Shown: positions 56,848 to 64,000 of the stretch, piece after piece | Layout of the letters: each line of letters begins with the position of its first letter | How positions within the stretch are numbered: position 1 is the first letter of the stretch | Made by a program: the position numbers and the translations under genes | Source: Vibrio aerogenes | GTDB lineage: Bacteria; Pseudomonadota; Gammaproteobacteria; Enterobacterales; Vibrionaceae | Direction of reading: 5' to 3' | Assembly (NCBI RefSeq): GCF_024346755.1 | Contig: NZ_AP024861.1 | Coordinates: 3,286,001 to 3,350,000 of the forward strand | Length of the DNA stretch: 64,000 bases | The notes under the pieces: generated by a model | Databases searched by the model: none | The model's input: the letters and a program-made list of their open reading frames with translations, nothing else | What the model was told of the DNA's origin: nothing

Positions 56848-57615
56848 TCAGGACTCGTTACCCTGCTGAATCCGACGCAATGAACGCTCACGACGCGTTT
56901 GTTCCCGCGTTAAATCCAACAGTGTTTCTTCAATATAGGCAAGGTGTGAATGCGACATTTCCCGAGCCTTTTCCGGCTCTCCGGCAACAATAGCATCCAC
57001 AATACTGGCCCGATGCTTACTTACTTTGTCCACCACTTCAGGGCGGTGGTGTAATAGTTTTAAATTCTGTAGTACGTTCTGCTCAAGCAATGGTGCAAGG
57101 CTTCGGACAATATGCAGCAAAACGACATTATGTGAGGCTTCGGTGAGCGTCACCAAAAACTCCACGACACAGGCAGACTCGGCTTCAACATTTTTTTCGT
57201 TCTGTTTTTCATGAATTTTTACGAGACAGGCCTGAATACGCTCGAAATCTTCTTCATTGCCACGCAAAGCGGCAAAATACGCTGAAATCCCTTCCATGGC
57301 ATGGCGGGCTTCTAATAAATCTAACTGAGTTTCAGAGTGACTGGATAATAATTCCAGCAAAGGATCAGAAAAACTCGTCCATATGTTTTCGGTAACGAAA
57401 GTTCCGCCGCCATGACGCCGGGTCAGCAGACGTTTTGCTTCGAGTCTCTGTATCGCTTCACGTACCGATGGACGGGAGACATCAAATTGTTTAGCAAGTT
57501 CACGCTCAGGAGGTAACTGTTGTCCGGGCGCGAGCGTTCCTTCGACAATCAAACGTTCAAGTTCCTGTTCAATCACATCGGCAAGTTTAGGCTGACGAAT
57601 CCTTTGATATGCCAT
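56848..57615 (-). CDS. pdhR: Pyruvate-responsive repressor PdhR
   Basis: GntR/FadR-type repressor of the pyruvate dehydrogenase operon that is released from DNA by pyruvate. The 255 residues have an N-terminal winged helix ([20 protein letters not shown], about 34-53) and a helical C-terminal effector domain. It is the first gene of the pdhR-aceE-aceF-lpdA operon. A perfect palindrome of the known PdhR operator type lies 42 bases upstream, indicating autoregulation. Confidence 0.96.
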   Translation of the reverse strand: MAYQRIRQPKLADVIEQELERLIVEGTLAPGQQLPPERELAKQFDVSRPSVREAIQRLEAKRLLTRRHGGGTFVTENIWTSFSDPLLELLSSHSETQLDLLEARHAMEGISAYFAALRGNEEDFERIQACLVKIHEKQNEKNVEAESACVVEFLVTLTEASHNVVLLHIVRSLAPLLEQNVLQNLKLLHHRPEVVDKVSKHRASIVDAIVAGEPEKAREMSHSHLAYIEETLLDLTREQTRRERSLRRIQQGNES

Positions 57616-58055
57616 AGTAATAGTTCTTTTATTTTTATATTCATTATTGTTGAGTCAATTGGTAATACCAATTTTCAGGTCGCCGAAGAAATTAACATAT
57701 TCAAAACTTCTTTGTCCAGATAAAAATTTGACCAGAATCATAGAAGCCGCCTATGATTAACAAGCCGTTAACATTCGGGGCGTGAAATATTAAATCAATG
57801 TTAATCACAGGCAAAATGGATGATATGAAAATAAATGTACTTGTTAAATTGCAAAATGGCCGCAATTGAAAGAGAAAACACTATATTTTGTGAGGAAATC
57901 AGTTGATATTGATAAAAATGAATTCATTTTTTCTGATATTAAATCAATCAGTTTTTACAAAAATGATACTTATTTGAGAAGAATGTAAGAATAAAAGAAA
58001 CAGTAAAAAAGAGAGTAAACGAAACATCCTGGCTCATCAACTCTCACGATAATTT
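57616..58055 (-). other. Intergenic region between recJ and pdhR
   Basis: 440 bases, rich in AT. The pdhR-proximal part has the PdhR operator (57657-57673) and presumably the pdh promoter. The rest, up to the recJ stop at 58056, shows no gene and no clear T-tract terminator for recJ. Confidence 0.5.
57657..57673 (-). promoter_or_regulatory. PdhR operator
   Basis: AATTGGTAATACCAATT is a 17-base palindrome that fits the E. coli PdhR consensus ATTGGTnnnACCAAT without mismatch. It lies 42 bases before the pdhR start codon and would let PdhR repress its own operon. Confidence 0.9.
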
Positions 58056-59801
58056 TCAGTAACTTCGGGCTTCGATATGATCAATTAATAACTGTAATGA
58101 TTGATTCCCTCTGAAAACATTGATATCAAGTTTATAAGCAATGTGTACTTTCTTAACCGAAAGATCCGGCCAGCGGCGTAAATCAACATTAAAAGCAATC
58201 GCATCAACCATTTGATGGCCCGGCATTCCTTTATACAGAGGCTCCAGCATCAGTTTTAAATGCTTCTCTCCGACCAGTTTTTGACTCAGAACCCTGAATT
58301 CACCATCAAATAATGGCTCAGGAAAAGCCTGCCCCCATGGCCCGCCAGACCTGAGTATCTCAGCGGTATACATCGATATTTCTTCAGGCAGTAACTCTCC
58401 GTCAGAGAGTAATACGCCTTTCAGTGCAGACTCATCCAGCAGTTCATGCACAATTTCATCAAACCGCGCAGAAAAACGCTCAAAATCGCGCTCCCGAATC
58501 GATAATCCGGCAGCCATCGCATGGCCACCAAACTTCAGGATCAAATCCGGAGAACTGGTATCAATTAAATCAAGCGCATCCCGCATGTGTAATCCGGGTA
58601 CAGAACGACATGAACCTTTCAGAATCCCTTCCCCTGCATCAGCAAACGCAATCACAGGGCGGTGATAAGTATCTTTTATCCGGGAAGCTAAAATACCAAT
58701 CACCCCCTGATGCCAGTCACGCTGAAACAGGGCAATGCCAAAAGGTAAAGCCGCATTCTCGCCAAGTTTCAAACGCTCACAAAACGCTAATGCTTCTTGC
58801 TTCATACCGGATTCGATCTCTTTCCGGGTCTGGTTCAGTCCATCCAGTTCGCTGGCCATCCGGCGGGCAGCATAGATATTGTCGCTCAGCAACAGCTCAA
58901 CACCGAATGACATATCGTCCAGCCGGCCTGCCGCATTAATTCTCGGCCCCAGAGCGAAGCCAAAATCAGAAGCCACCAATGTCCGGGGATCCCGGTTAGC
59001 GACTTCAATTAACGCCTGAATTCCCGGACGGGTCTGACCTGCCCTAATCCGCTGAAGCCCCTGATACACCAGTACCCGGTTGTTGTCATCCAGCGGAACC
59101 ACATCAGCAACCGTACCAAGCGCGACTAAATCCAGTAAGGTCATTAGCTTGGGTTCAACAAGCCCGGCCTGTACAAACCAGTTCTGCCGCCGCATATGTA
59201 CGCAAAGTGCCATCATGATATAAAAAGCGACCCCGACACCCGCCAGCGCTTTAGAAGGAAACCCACAGTCAGGCAGATTAGGATTCACAATCGCATCAGC
59301 TTCCGGCAAGGTGATGCCAGGTAAGTGGTGATCGGTCACAATAACCTGCAAACCCTGTGTTTTTGCATAACGAACACCTTCCAGAGAAGACACGCCGTTA
59401 TCCACGGTCATAATGACTTCAGCCCCCATGTCTATCGCCTGAACAACGACTTCAGGGCTTAATCCATACCCATCATCAAACCGGTTGGGCACCAGATAAT
59501 CAACATTCCTGCAACCCAGCATCCTGAGCGCCAGTACAGATAACGCCGTGCTGGTCGCTCCGTCTGCATCAAAATCTCCGACAATAATAATCCGGCGCTG
59601 CTCACGTACTGCCTGATACAGAATCTCAACGGCTCGATCGATGCCTTTGAACAGCTGATAGCTGTGCAAAGCCCGGGCACTTTTTTCCAGCTGGCTGACA
59701 TCATGGATTCCCCGGCCGACATAAAGACGGCGCAGTATCGAAGGGATGGTTTCCGGTAACAGTGAAATATCAGGTTGAGGTCTTCTTTTTATTTCAATCA
59801 T
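58056..59801 (-). CDS. recJ: Single-stranded-DNA-specific exonuclease RecJ
   Basis: 5'-3' exonuclease of the RecF pathway, mismatch repair and base excision repair. The 581 residues (577 in E. coli) have the DHH-family metal motifs GDFDADG (75-81), VDNG and TDHHLPG (156-162, Asp157-His158-His159), and a DHHA1 domain with LKFGGHAMAAGLS. The ATG has no visible Shine-Dalgarno; a 7-bp G+C-rich hairpin ends only 10 bases upstream. Order xerD-dsbC-recJ is the same as in E. coli. Confidence 0.97.
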   Translation of the reverse strand: MIEIKRRPQPDISLLPETIPSILRRLYVGRGIHDVSQLEKSARALHSYQLFKGIDRAVEILYQAVREQRRIIIVGDFDADGATSTALSVLALRMLGCRNVDYLVPNRFDDGYGLSPEVVVQAIDMGAEVIMTVDNGVSSLEGVRYAKTQGLQVIVTDHHLPGITLPEADAIVNPNLPDCGFPSKALAGVGVAFYIMMALCVHMRRQNWFVQAGLVEPKLMTLLDLVALGTVADVVPLDDNNRVLVYQGLQRIRAGQTRPGIQALIEVANRDPRTLVASDFGFALGPRINAAGRLDDMSFGVELLLSDNIYAARRMASELDGLNQTRKEIESGMKQEALAFCERLKLGENAALPFGIALFQRDWHQGVIGILASRIKDTYHRPVIAFADAGEGILKGSCRSVPGLHMRDALDLIDTSSPDLILKFGGHAMAAGLSIRERDFERFSARFDEIVHELLDESALKGVLLSDGELLPEEISMYTAEILRSGGPWGQAFPEPLFDGEFRVLSQKLVGEKHLKLMLEPLYKGMPGHQMVDAIAFNVDLRRWPDLSVKKVHIAYKLDINVFRGNQSLQLLIDHIEARSY

Positions 59802-59811
59802 ATCGTTAAAA

Positions 59812-59829
59812 GCCCGGTATACACCGGGC
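59812..59829 (-). terminator. Terminator-like hairpin just upstream of recJ
   Basis: GCCCGGT (59812-59818) and ACCGGGC (59823-59829) form a 7-bp stem with a 4-base loop. On the minus strand it is followed by TTTTAACGAT and then the recJ ATG. It could terminate most dsbC transcripts or restrict recJ translation. On the plus strand it is followed by CTCTTTTT. Confidence 0.6.
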
Positions 59830-59835
59830 CTCTTT

Positions 59836-59878
59836 TTAAGAAACTAAGCCTGTTAAGAAACCAGGCTTATTAAGAAAC
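59836..59878 (-). repeat. Three TTAAGAAAC repeats at 17-base period with a hairpin
   Basis: TTAAGAAAC occurs at 59836-59844, 59853-59861 and 59870-59878, exactly 17 bases apart. AAGCCTG (59846-59852) and CAGGCTT (59862-59868) pair around the middle copy, which forms the whole loop. It lies between the dsbC stop and recJ. Confidence 0.7.
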
Positions 59879-59890
59879 TAAACTGCGTGA

Positions 59891-60637
59891 TCAGATAGAT
59901 TCTAACCGCTTTAGCAATTCTTTGGGAGGAAGATATCCGCCGACCATCACGCCATTAGGTAAAAAGATTGCAGGCGTTCCTTTCACACCCAGCTCTTTAC
60001 CCAATTCATAATGGTTATTAATCATCGTCTTGCACTGGTCAATGTTTTTGCCTGGTTCAACCTGCTTCCGGTTCATTTTGGCATCTTCCAATGCTTTCTG
60101 CGGATCATCTGCACACCAGATCGCAGCCATATGATCAGCGACCGGCCCTTTACCGCCCTGACGAGGGAAAGCCAGATAACGGATCGTAATGCCTAAATCG
60201 TTATATTCTTTTAACTGGCTATGTAAGCGAACACAGTAACCACAAGTGATATCTGTAAACACAGTGACAGCATACTTCTCATCTTTCGCTTTGAATTCGA
60301 TCATCTGATCTTTCAGCGCTTCGATTTTTTTCGCATGAATTGGAGCAAGACGTTTGGCAATCACATCTTCATAGCTGCCATCATCATGCAGTTTAAACAG
60401 TGTACCGGCAACAAACAGCTTACCATCTGGTGTTGAGAAAAGCGTGCCATTTGACGTACTGACTTCTAATAAACCATCGATATCCTGAGAAGGTACAACG
60501 TTATGTACTTTCAGGCCGATTTTTTCAAAACGTTTGGTAATTTCCTGTTTATCAAACGACACTGACGCGTAAGAAAAAACAGAAAAAAGAGTACAACATA
60601 AAATCATTATCTGGGGGATACGTATAACGCGCATCAT
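59891..60637 (-). CDS. dsbC: Periplasmic disulfide isomerase DsbC
   Basis: Dimeric periplasmic protein that corrects wrong disulfides and is kept reduced by DsbD. The 248 residues have a signal peptide (probable cleavage after Ala24, SYA|SVSF), an N-terminal dimerisation domain, a linker helix, and a thioredoxin fold with the active site C132-G-Y-C135. A second cysteine pair in the C-terminal half matches the structural disulfide of E. coli DsbC. It lies 15 bases after xerD. Confidence 0.96.
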   Translation of the reverse strand: MMRVIRIPQIMILCCTLFSVFSYASVSFDKQEITKRFEKIGLKVHNVVPSQDIDGLLEVSTSNGTLFSTPDGKLFVAGTLFKLHDDGSYEDVIAKRLAPIHAKKIEALKDQMIEFKAKDEKYAVTVFTDITCGYCVRLHSQLKEYNDLGITIRYLAFPRQGGKGPVADHMAAIWCADDPQKALEDAKMNRKQVEPGKNIDQCKTMINNHYELGKELGVKGTPAIFLPNGVMVGGYLPPKELLKRLESI

Positions 60638-60652
60638 ATTTCACCTTATTAT

Positions 60653-61561
60653 TTAAGCCCTTGGATGGTGCTCACTATGTAATTGTTTCAATCTTTCAGT
60701 GGCCACATGAGTATAAATTTGTGTTGTCGATAAGTCACTATGTCCGAGCAACATCTGTACGACTCTTAGATCTGCACCATAGTTCAGTAAATGTGTTGCA
60801 AATGCATGTCTTAACACATGGGGTGATAGTTTTTCGGCATCAATCCCGGCAATAATCGCATAATGTTTAATCCTGTGCCAGAAAGTCTGACGGGTCATTT
60901 GCTTCGCCCGGCGGCTGGGAAAAACAACATCGGAAGAGTGGTCTCCAAGCAAGACTCCCCGCCCATTTTGCAGAAAAACCTCTATCCACTCTATCGCATT
61001 TTCCCCGACCGGCACTAATCTTTCTTTATCGCCTTTCCCCATGACACGGACAACGCCCTGCCGCAAACTAAGATTTTCCATGGTCAGGCTGACAAGTTCT
61101 GTGACACGCAGCCCGGTTGCATAAAGTAATTCCAGCATGGCTTTATCCCGCAATTCCAGCGGATCATTGGTATCCGGCGCACTGAGCAATGCTTCAACCT
61201 GAGCTTCACTCAAATCTTTTGGTAATCGTTTTGGCAATTTGGGGGCGACTAATAAGGCACTGGGGTCATCCGCACGGAATTTCTCCCGGTATAAATACTG
61301 GAACAAACGACGAATCGCAGAGAGCATTCTCGCCCGTGACGTCTGTTTATACATCTGATCGACCAGCCAGGCCTGATACGCCTGTAACTCAGAAACACCA
61401 ACTGACACCAGCTGGTAGTTCTGTTCTTTCATCCAGCCTAATAACTTCAGCAGGTCATTTCTGTACGAAACCAGTGTATTATCTGAGAGTCCCCGCTCCA
61501 TCCACATCGCATCTAAAAAATGTTCAACCTGATGCTGATCGTCGGTAAAAGAATCTGACAC
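60653..61561 (-). CDS. xerD: Site-specific tyrosine recombinase XerD
   Basis: With XerC resolves chromosome dimers at dif under FtsK control; in vibrios it is also used by integrating phages. The 302 residues have a SAM-like core-binding domain (about 8-95) and a catalytic domain with Arg152, Lys176, His248, Arg251, His274 and nucleophile Tyr283. The motif HVLRHAFATHLL is typical of XerD. First gene of the xerD-dsbC-recJ unit and divergent from fldB, as in E. coli. Confidence 0.97.
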   Translation of the reverse strand: MSDSFTDDQHQVEHFLDAMWMERGLSDNTLVSYRNDLLKLLGWMKEQNYQLVSVGVSELQAYQAWLVDQMYKQTSRARMLSAIRRLFQYLYREKFRADDPSALLVAPKLPKRLPKDLSEAQVEALLSAPDTNDPLELRDKAMLELLYATGLRVTELVSLTMENLSLRQGVVRVMGKGDKERLVPVGENAIEWIEVFLQNGRGVLLGDHSSDVVFPSRRAKQMTRQTFWHRIKHYAIIAGIDAEKLSPHVLRHAFATHLLNYGADLRVVQMLLGHSDLSTTQIYTHVATERLKQLHSEHHPRA

Positions 61562-61736
61562 ACTTATATCCCATACTTAATATTTTAACGTGCTTCATTA
61601 AATAACACAGAAACACACAGATTACAGATCATTCAACGGTAAAGTTTTTGAAAATTATAGACGCTGTCCAACTTACCTTGAGCCTCTTGATAGATAACGT
61701 TAGAATCTGACAAACTTTTAAACACTATATAACCTC

Positions 61737-62255
61737 ATGAAAATTGACCTCTTCTACGGTTCCACAACCTGCTATACCGAAATGACAGCTGAAAAAATCC
61801 GGGCAATCCTCGGCGAAGATTTAGTTGATATACATAATGTTAAAGAGACACCCCTCACGGAAATGGAAGCTTATGATTTCCTGATTCTTGGTATTTCCAC
61901 CTGGGACTTTGGCGAAATTCAGGAAGACTGGCATGCCGTCTGGAATCAAATCCAGCAGTTAAATCTGCACGGAAAATTTATCGCCCTCTACGGGCTGGGT
62001 GATCAGCAAGGTTATGGCGAATGGTATCTTGATGCGATGGGATTACTACACGATGAACTGAGCAGTTGTGGGGTAACCTTCCTGGGCTACTGGCCGAATC
62101 AGGGCTACGAGTTTGAGTCCTCAAAGGCTCTGACAGAAGATGGCAACCATTTTGTCGGCCTGGCACTAGATGAGGATTCTCAGTATGAACTGACAGATGA
62201 AAGGCTGGCAAACTGGTGCGAGCAGATACTGACTGAGTATCGCGACACATTGTAA
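61737..62255 (+). CDS. fldB: Flavodoxin FldB
   Basis: Small FMN electron carrier. The 172 residues begin [20 protein letters not shown], where the phosphate loop has the FldB-type STTCYTE rather than the SDTGNTE of long-chain FldA. FMN-binding loops [12 protein letters not shown] and [11 protein letters not shown] follow. The gene is next to xerD on the opposite strand, the same context as E. coli fldB. Confidence 0.96.
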   Translation: MKIDLFYGSTTCYTEMTAEKIRAILGEDLVDIHNVKETPLTEMEAYDFLILGISTWDFGEIQEDWHAVWNQIQQLNLHGKFIALYGLGDQQGYGEWYLDAMGLLHDELSSCGVTFLGYWPNQGYEFESSKALTEDGNHFVGLALDEDSQYELTDERLANWCEQILTEYRDTL

Positions 62256-62271
62256 TGGCTGCCAGTTCAAT

Positions 62272-62300
62272 CAGGCGAAAGAAAGTGTCACTTTCGCCTG
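62272..62300 (+). terminator. Probable terminator of fldB
   Basis: CAGGCGAAAG (62272-62281) and CTTTCGCCTG (62291-62300) form a perfect 10-bp stem with a 9-base loop, followed by TTTC. The T tract is short. It lies in the convergent gap with the transporter gene. Confidence 0.55.
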
Positions 62301-62344
62301 TTTCGGCCCGTGGTCAAGTCGCCAGATCACCTCAATCAGTATCT

Positions 62345-63637
62345 TCAGGTCATCCGGGTATATATCCACAACAATGTAAAGCAGAAGCCATACATCAACA
62401 GCGCATAACGCCAGTTAAGTTTCAGCAGTGTTCCTGCACTAATCTCATAACGGGACTGTATACTGAGCTGAACGCCGGAAAAAGGTGACAAACTAATCCC
62501 CAGCGACCACCCCATCAATAAAGTCAAACCCAGCAGATTTGGATCCGATACCGCGGGCGCCAGGATACTGCCGGCCAACACAACACTGGTTACCGGATGC
62601 ATGCCTGTCATGGCCAGAACAACCAGAATCAACAGCGTTATCCCTGCTTCAATATAACCAAAATGTGCCGGTGCCAGATGTAGATCCAAAGACGTCAGTA
62701 CACCAGCAACACCCGCCGCCAAAAGTGCAGCCGCAGCAAACAGCACCACTTCCCCGGCAGAGCCGGCAATGCCCGATTCAATATGCCGAATCATTGTCTG
62801 ACTCCCGGCCCGGCTGCCGTGATTCAGTAACAGCCACAGCGCAGTGAAAGAGACAGATGTCACCGAAACTAAAGTTAATACACTCAATGATGCAAAGGCC
62901 TCATGTGCGAAGATAACCACCAATGCCAGAAAACAAGGCATCCATAATGAGTCCCATGCCATGGGATAACCATGCAGCTCTTTTGCTGATGGCTGCCTGA
63001 GAATTTCCCAGGCGCTGACAGCAATTCCGGCCAGACTCACCGGAATACCAAATAAAACCAGTGTACTGAGCTGAGAACCGGGCGCACTCACCAGCGTCAG
63101 CCCCATGGCTGCAAAAAACGGTGACCAGAAAGCACAGATACAAAATGCCCGCAGCAGCAATAGCCCCTGGACAGGCGTTATTTGCTCATGTTTGGCCAGC
63201 CGGTCTCCGACAATAATCACAGAAGACATATTCAATACAGCACCAAATAAATGCGCACCAAGTAATGTGCGCAGCAATGCCCGTCGCCCTTTCGGCAACA
63301 TGCCTGGTGCCCGCTGCTCCGCGCCGGTACACAGTTTTAAAAAACCGACAGCAATCAGCATATTAATCACTTTCTGATTGGCTTCCAGTGCAGTCAGTAA
63401 ATACTGCCCGCTCATACCGTGAATCACACCGAAAATCAGGCACAGACTCCCGATCAACAACAGGGCGACGATCTGTTTTTTTTGATTGGGTTTAACACAC
63501 GGCAACAACAAAATTGCCGCTAACCAGACAGGAATGCCGGCCCAGAAAGAGCGCAATGGCGTCAGCGCTGAAACAACCGAAAGTACCAGACTCCCAAGTA
63601 ACAGCCAGCCAGATATTTTCGCAACGTTGGAACTCAT
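62345..63637 (-). CDS. Unrecognised polytopic membrane protein, probable transporter
   Basis: A 430-residue protein made almost wholly of hydrophobic segments, about eleven or twelve membrane helices. Short loops carry motifs such as KLCTGAEQRAPG and GMHPVTSVVLAGS, and a GWSLGISLSPFSGVQ segment near the C-terminus. The general pattern, with two similar halves and small-residue hairpins near the middle of each, suggests an ion-transporter-superfamily permease, but I cannot assign a family or substrate. It appears to be a single-gene unit convergent with fldB. Confidence 0.7.
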   Translation of the reverse strand: MSSNVAKISGWLLLGSLVLSVVSALTPLRSFWAGIPVWLAAILLLPCVKPNQKKQIVALLLIGSLCLIFGVIHGMSGQYLLTALEANQKVINMLIAVGFLKLCTGAEQRAPGMLPKGRRALLRTLLGAHLFGAVLNMSSVIIVGDRLAKHEQITPVQGLLLLRAFCICAFWSPFFAAMGLTLVSAPGSQLSTLVLFGIPVSLAGIAVSAWEILRQPSAKELHGYPMAWDSLWMPCFLALVVIFAHEAFASLSVLTLVSVTSVSFTALWLLLNHGSRAGSQTMIRHIESGIAGSAGEVVLFAAAALLAAGVAGVLTSLDLHLAPAHFGYIEAGITLLILVVLAMTGMHPVTSVVLAGSILAPAVSDPNLLGLTLLMGWSLGISLSPFSGVQLSIQSRYEISAGTLLKLNWRYALLMYGFCFTLLWIYTRMT

Positions 63638-63847
63638 GGCAGAAATATATTGAAAGATGAGGAAATGATCTCAACGTATCATATTGAGCACACGGTATAA
63701 ATCGATAATCGCTTCACAGTTTTTATTTTCGGCAGGGCTCTGTCTCTCCGACAGACTGTTTTTCTGCATTCTGACCCGCTATGATCCCAAACATCAGTGA
63801 TCGGAACCCGCATAATGCCACTTTCTGCTCACCCAAATAACCCCAGA

Positions 63848-63868
63848 GCGTGTTTATCTTTCATCGCC
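63848..63868 (+). repeat. Second copy of the dispersed repeat
   Basis: This 21-bp sequence, ending TGTTTATCTTTCATCGCC, matches the minus-strand reading of 15976-15956 with one mismatch, and 15923-15943 with two. The bases AGA precede it as they do the 15.9-kb right arm. The two sites are 48 kb apart. Confidence 0.8.
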
Positions 63869-63913
63869 TGACCTGTAGTCGCCTGAAAATTGCTCAGTCA
63901 AGGCGCGAAAAGT

Positions 63914-63949
63914 ATTCAACCAACAAAAAACATTCAACCAACAAAAAGT
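63914..63949 (+). repeat. 18-bp tandem repeat
   Basis: TATTCAACCAACAAAAAA (63914-63931) is followed directly by CATTCAACCAACAAAAAG (63932-63949), with two differences, and a degenerate third start TATTCA at 63950. It lies 28 bases before the last ATG of the window. Confidence 0.75.
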
Positions 63950-63977
63950 ATTCAGTTAATACAAACAGAGAGCAGAA

Positions 63978-64000
63978 ATGACACCAGAAGAATTGATTAC
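63978..64000 (+). CDS. Start of a gene cut by the window edge
   Basis: ATG at 63978 opens a frame reading MTPEELI up to the window end, preceded by the purine-rich AGAGAGCAG as a possible ribosome binding site. Too short to identify. Confidence 0.35.

Larger units (their letters stand above)
63638..63977. other. Intergenic region with repeat elements at the window end
   Basis: 340 bases between the transporter gene start and a truncated plus-strand ORF. It contains the second copy of the dispersed repeat (63848-63868), a duplicated TCGCCTGA (63863-63870 and 63889-63896 region), and an 18-bp tandem repeat (63914-63949). No complete gene is seen. Confidence 0.5.

Noticed and set aside
58424..58939. 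171-codon open frame on the plus strand
   Set aside because: Antisense to the DHH exonuclease gene recJ; its His/Gln/Ser-rich translation is what the complement of this coding frame gives.

Overview
The window is a core chromosomal segment of a gammaproteobacterium of the family Vibrionaceae, most likely a Vibrio. The evidence is a quorum-sensing master regulator of the HapR/LuxR/OpaR type whose first 60 residues match the V. cholerae protein almost throughout as I remember it, a leader complementary to the Qrr small RNAs, two adjacent glutamate synthase operons as in other vibrios, and typical vibrio sequences in FtsA, MurD and MurG. I cannot name the species. I see no rRNA or tRNA gene, CRISPR array, prophage or complete insertion sequence. 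Nearly all of the DNA is housekeeping genes.

Layout. 1-12.5 kb (+): two complete glutamate synthase operons (gltBD) of different sequence types. A tandem pair of ArgR-like boxes precedes the second, E. coli-type operon. 12.6-15.8 kb (+): mtnN, cbiB and btuF as one operon (nucleoside recycling and cobinamide/B12 salvage), then a TRIC-family channel gene. 15.8-17.9 kb (-): a YfcA-like TSUP permease translationally coupled to an unrecognised membrane protein. A cluster of inverted repeats follows the permease, and one of its arms recurs at 63.85 kb. 17.9-24.1 kb (-): carAB with ArgR-like boxes at the carA start, dapB and mutT. 24.2-44 kb (-): secA, lpxC and the division and cell wall (dcw) cluster, transcribed rsmH-ftsL-ftsI-murE-murF-mraY-murD-ftsW-murG-murC-ftsQ-ftsA-ftsZ-lpxC-secA. 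The cluster lacks mraZ at its head and ddl before ftsQ, and each of those places has a good sigma-70 promoter. 44.1-44.6 kb (-): rnpB with promoter and terminator.

44.6-48.9 kb: rsmI (-), then lpoA-yraN-diaA-dolP (+), an envelope and replication-timing set. 49-50.5 kb: hpt (-) and the divergent hapR-type regulator (+). 50.6-57.6 kb (-): the pyruvate dehydrogenase operon pdhR-aceE-aceF-lpdA, with a perfect PdhR palindrome upstream of pdhR. 58-61.6 kb (-): xerD-dsbC-recJ, then divergent fldB (+). 62.3-63.6 kb (-): an unrecognised 430-residue membrane transporter. The last 340 bases hold a dispersed repeat, an 18-bp tandem repeat and the first codons of a gene cut by the window edge.

The less expected content is in the small non-coding elements: the ArgR-like operators, the Qrr target, the replacement of mraZ by a short leader with a mini-ORF, the repeat family, and the hairpin next to the recJ start. 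I found no convincing new multi-gene system. The best candidates for undescribed biology are the membrane-protein/TSUP pair at 16-17.8 kb and the repeat element shared by 15.9 kb and 63.85 kb.
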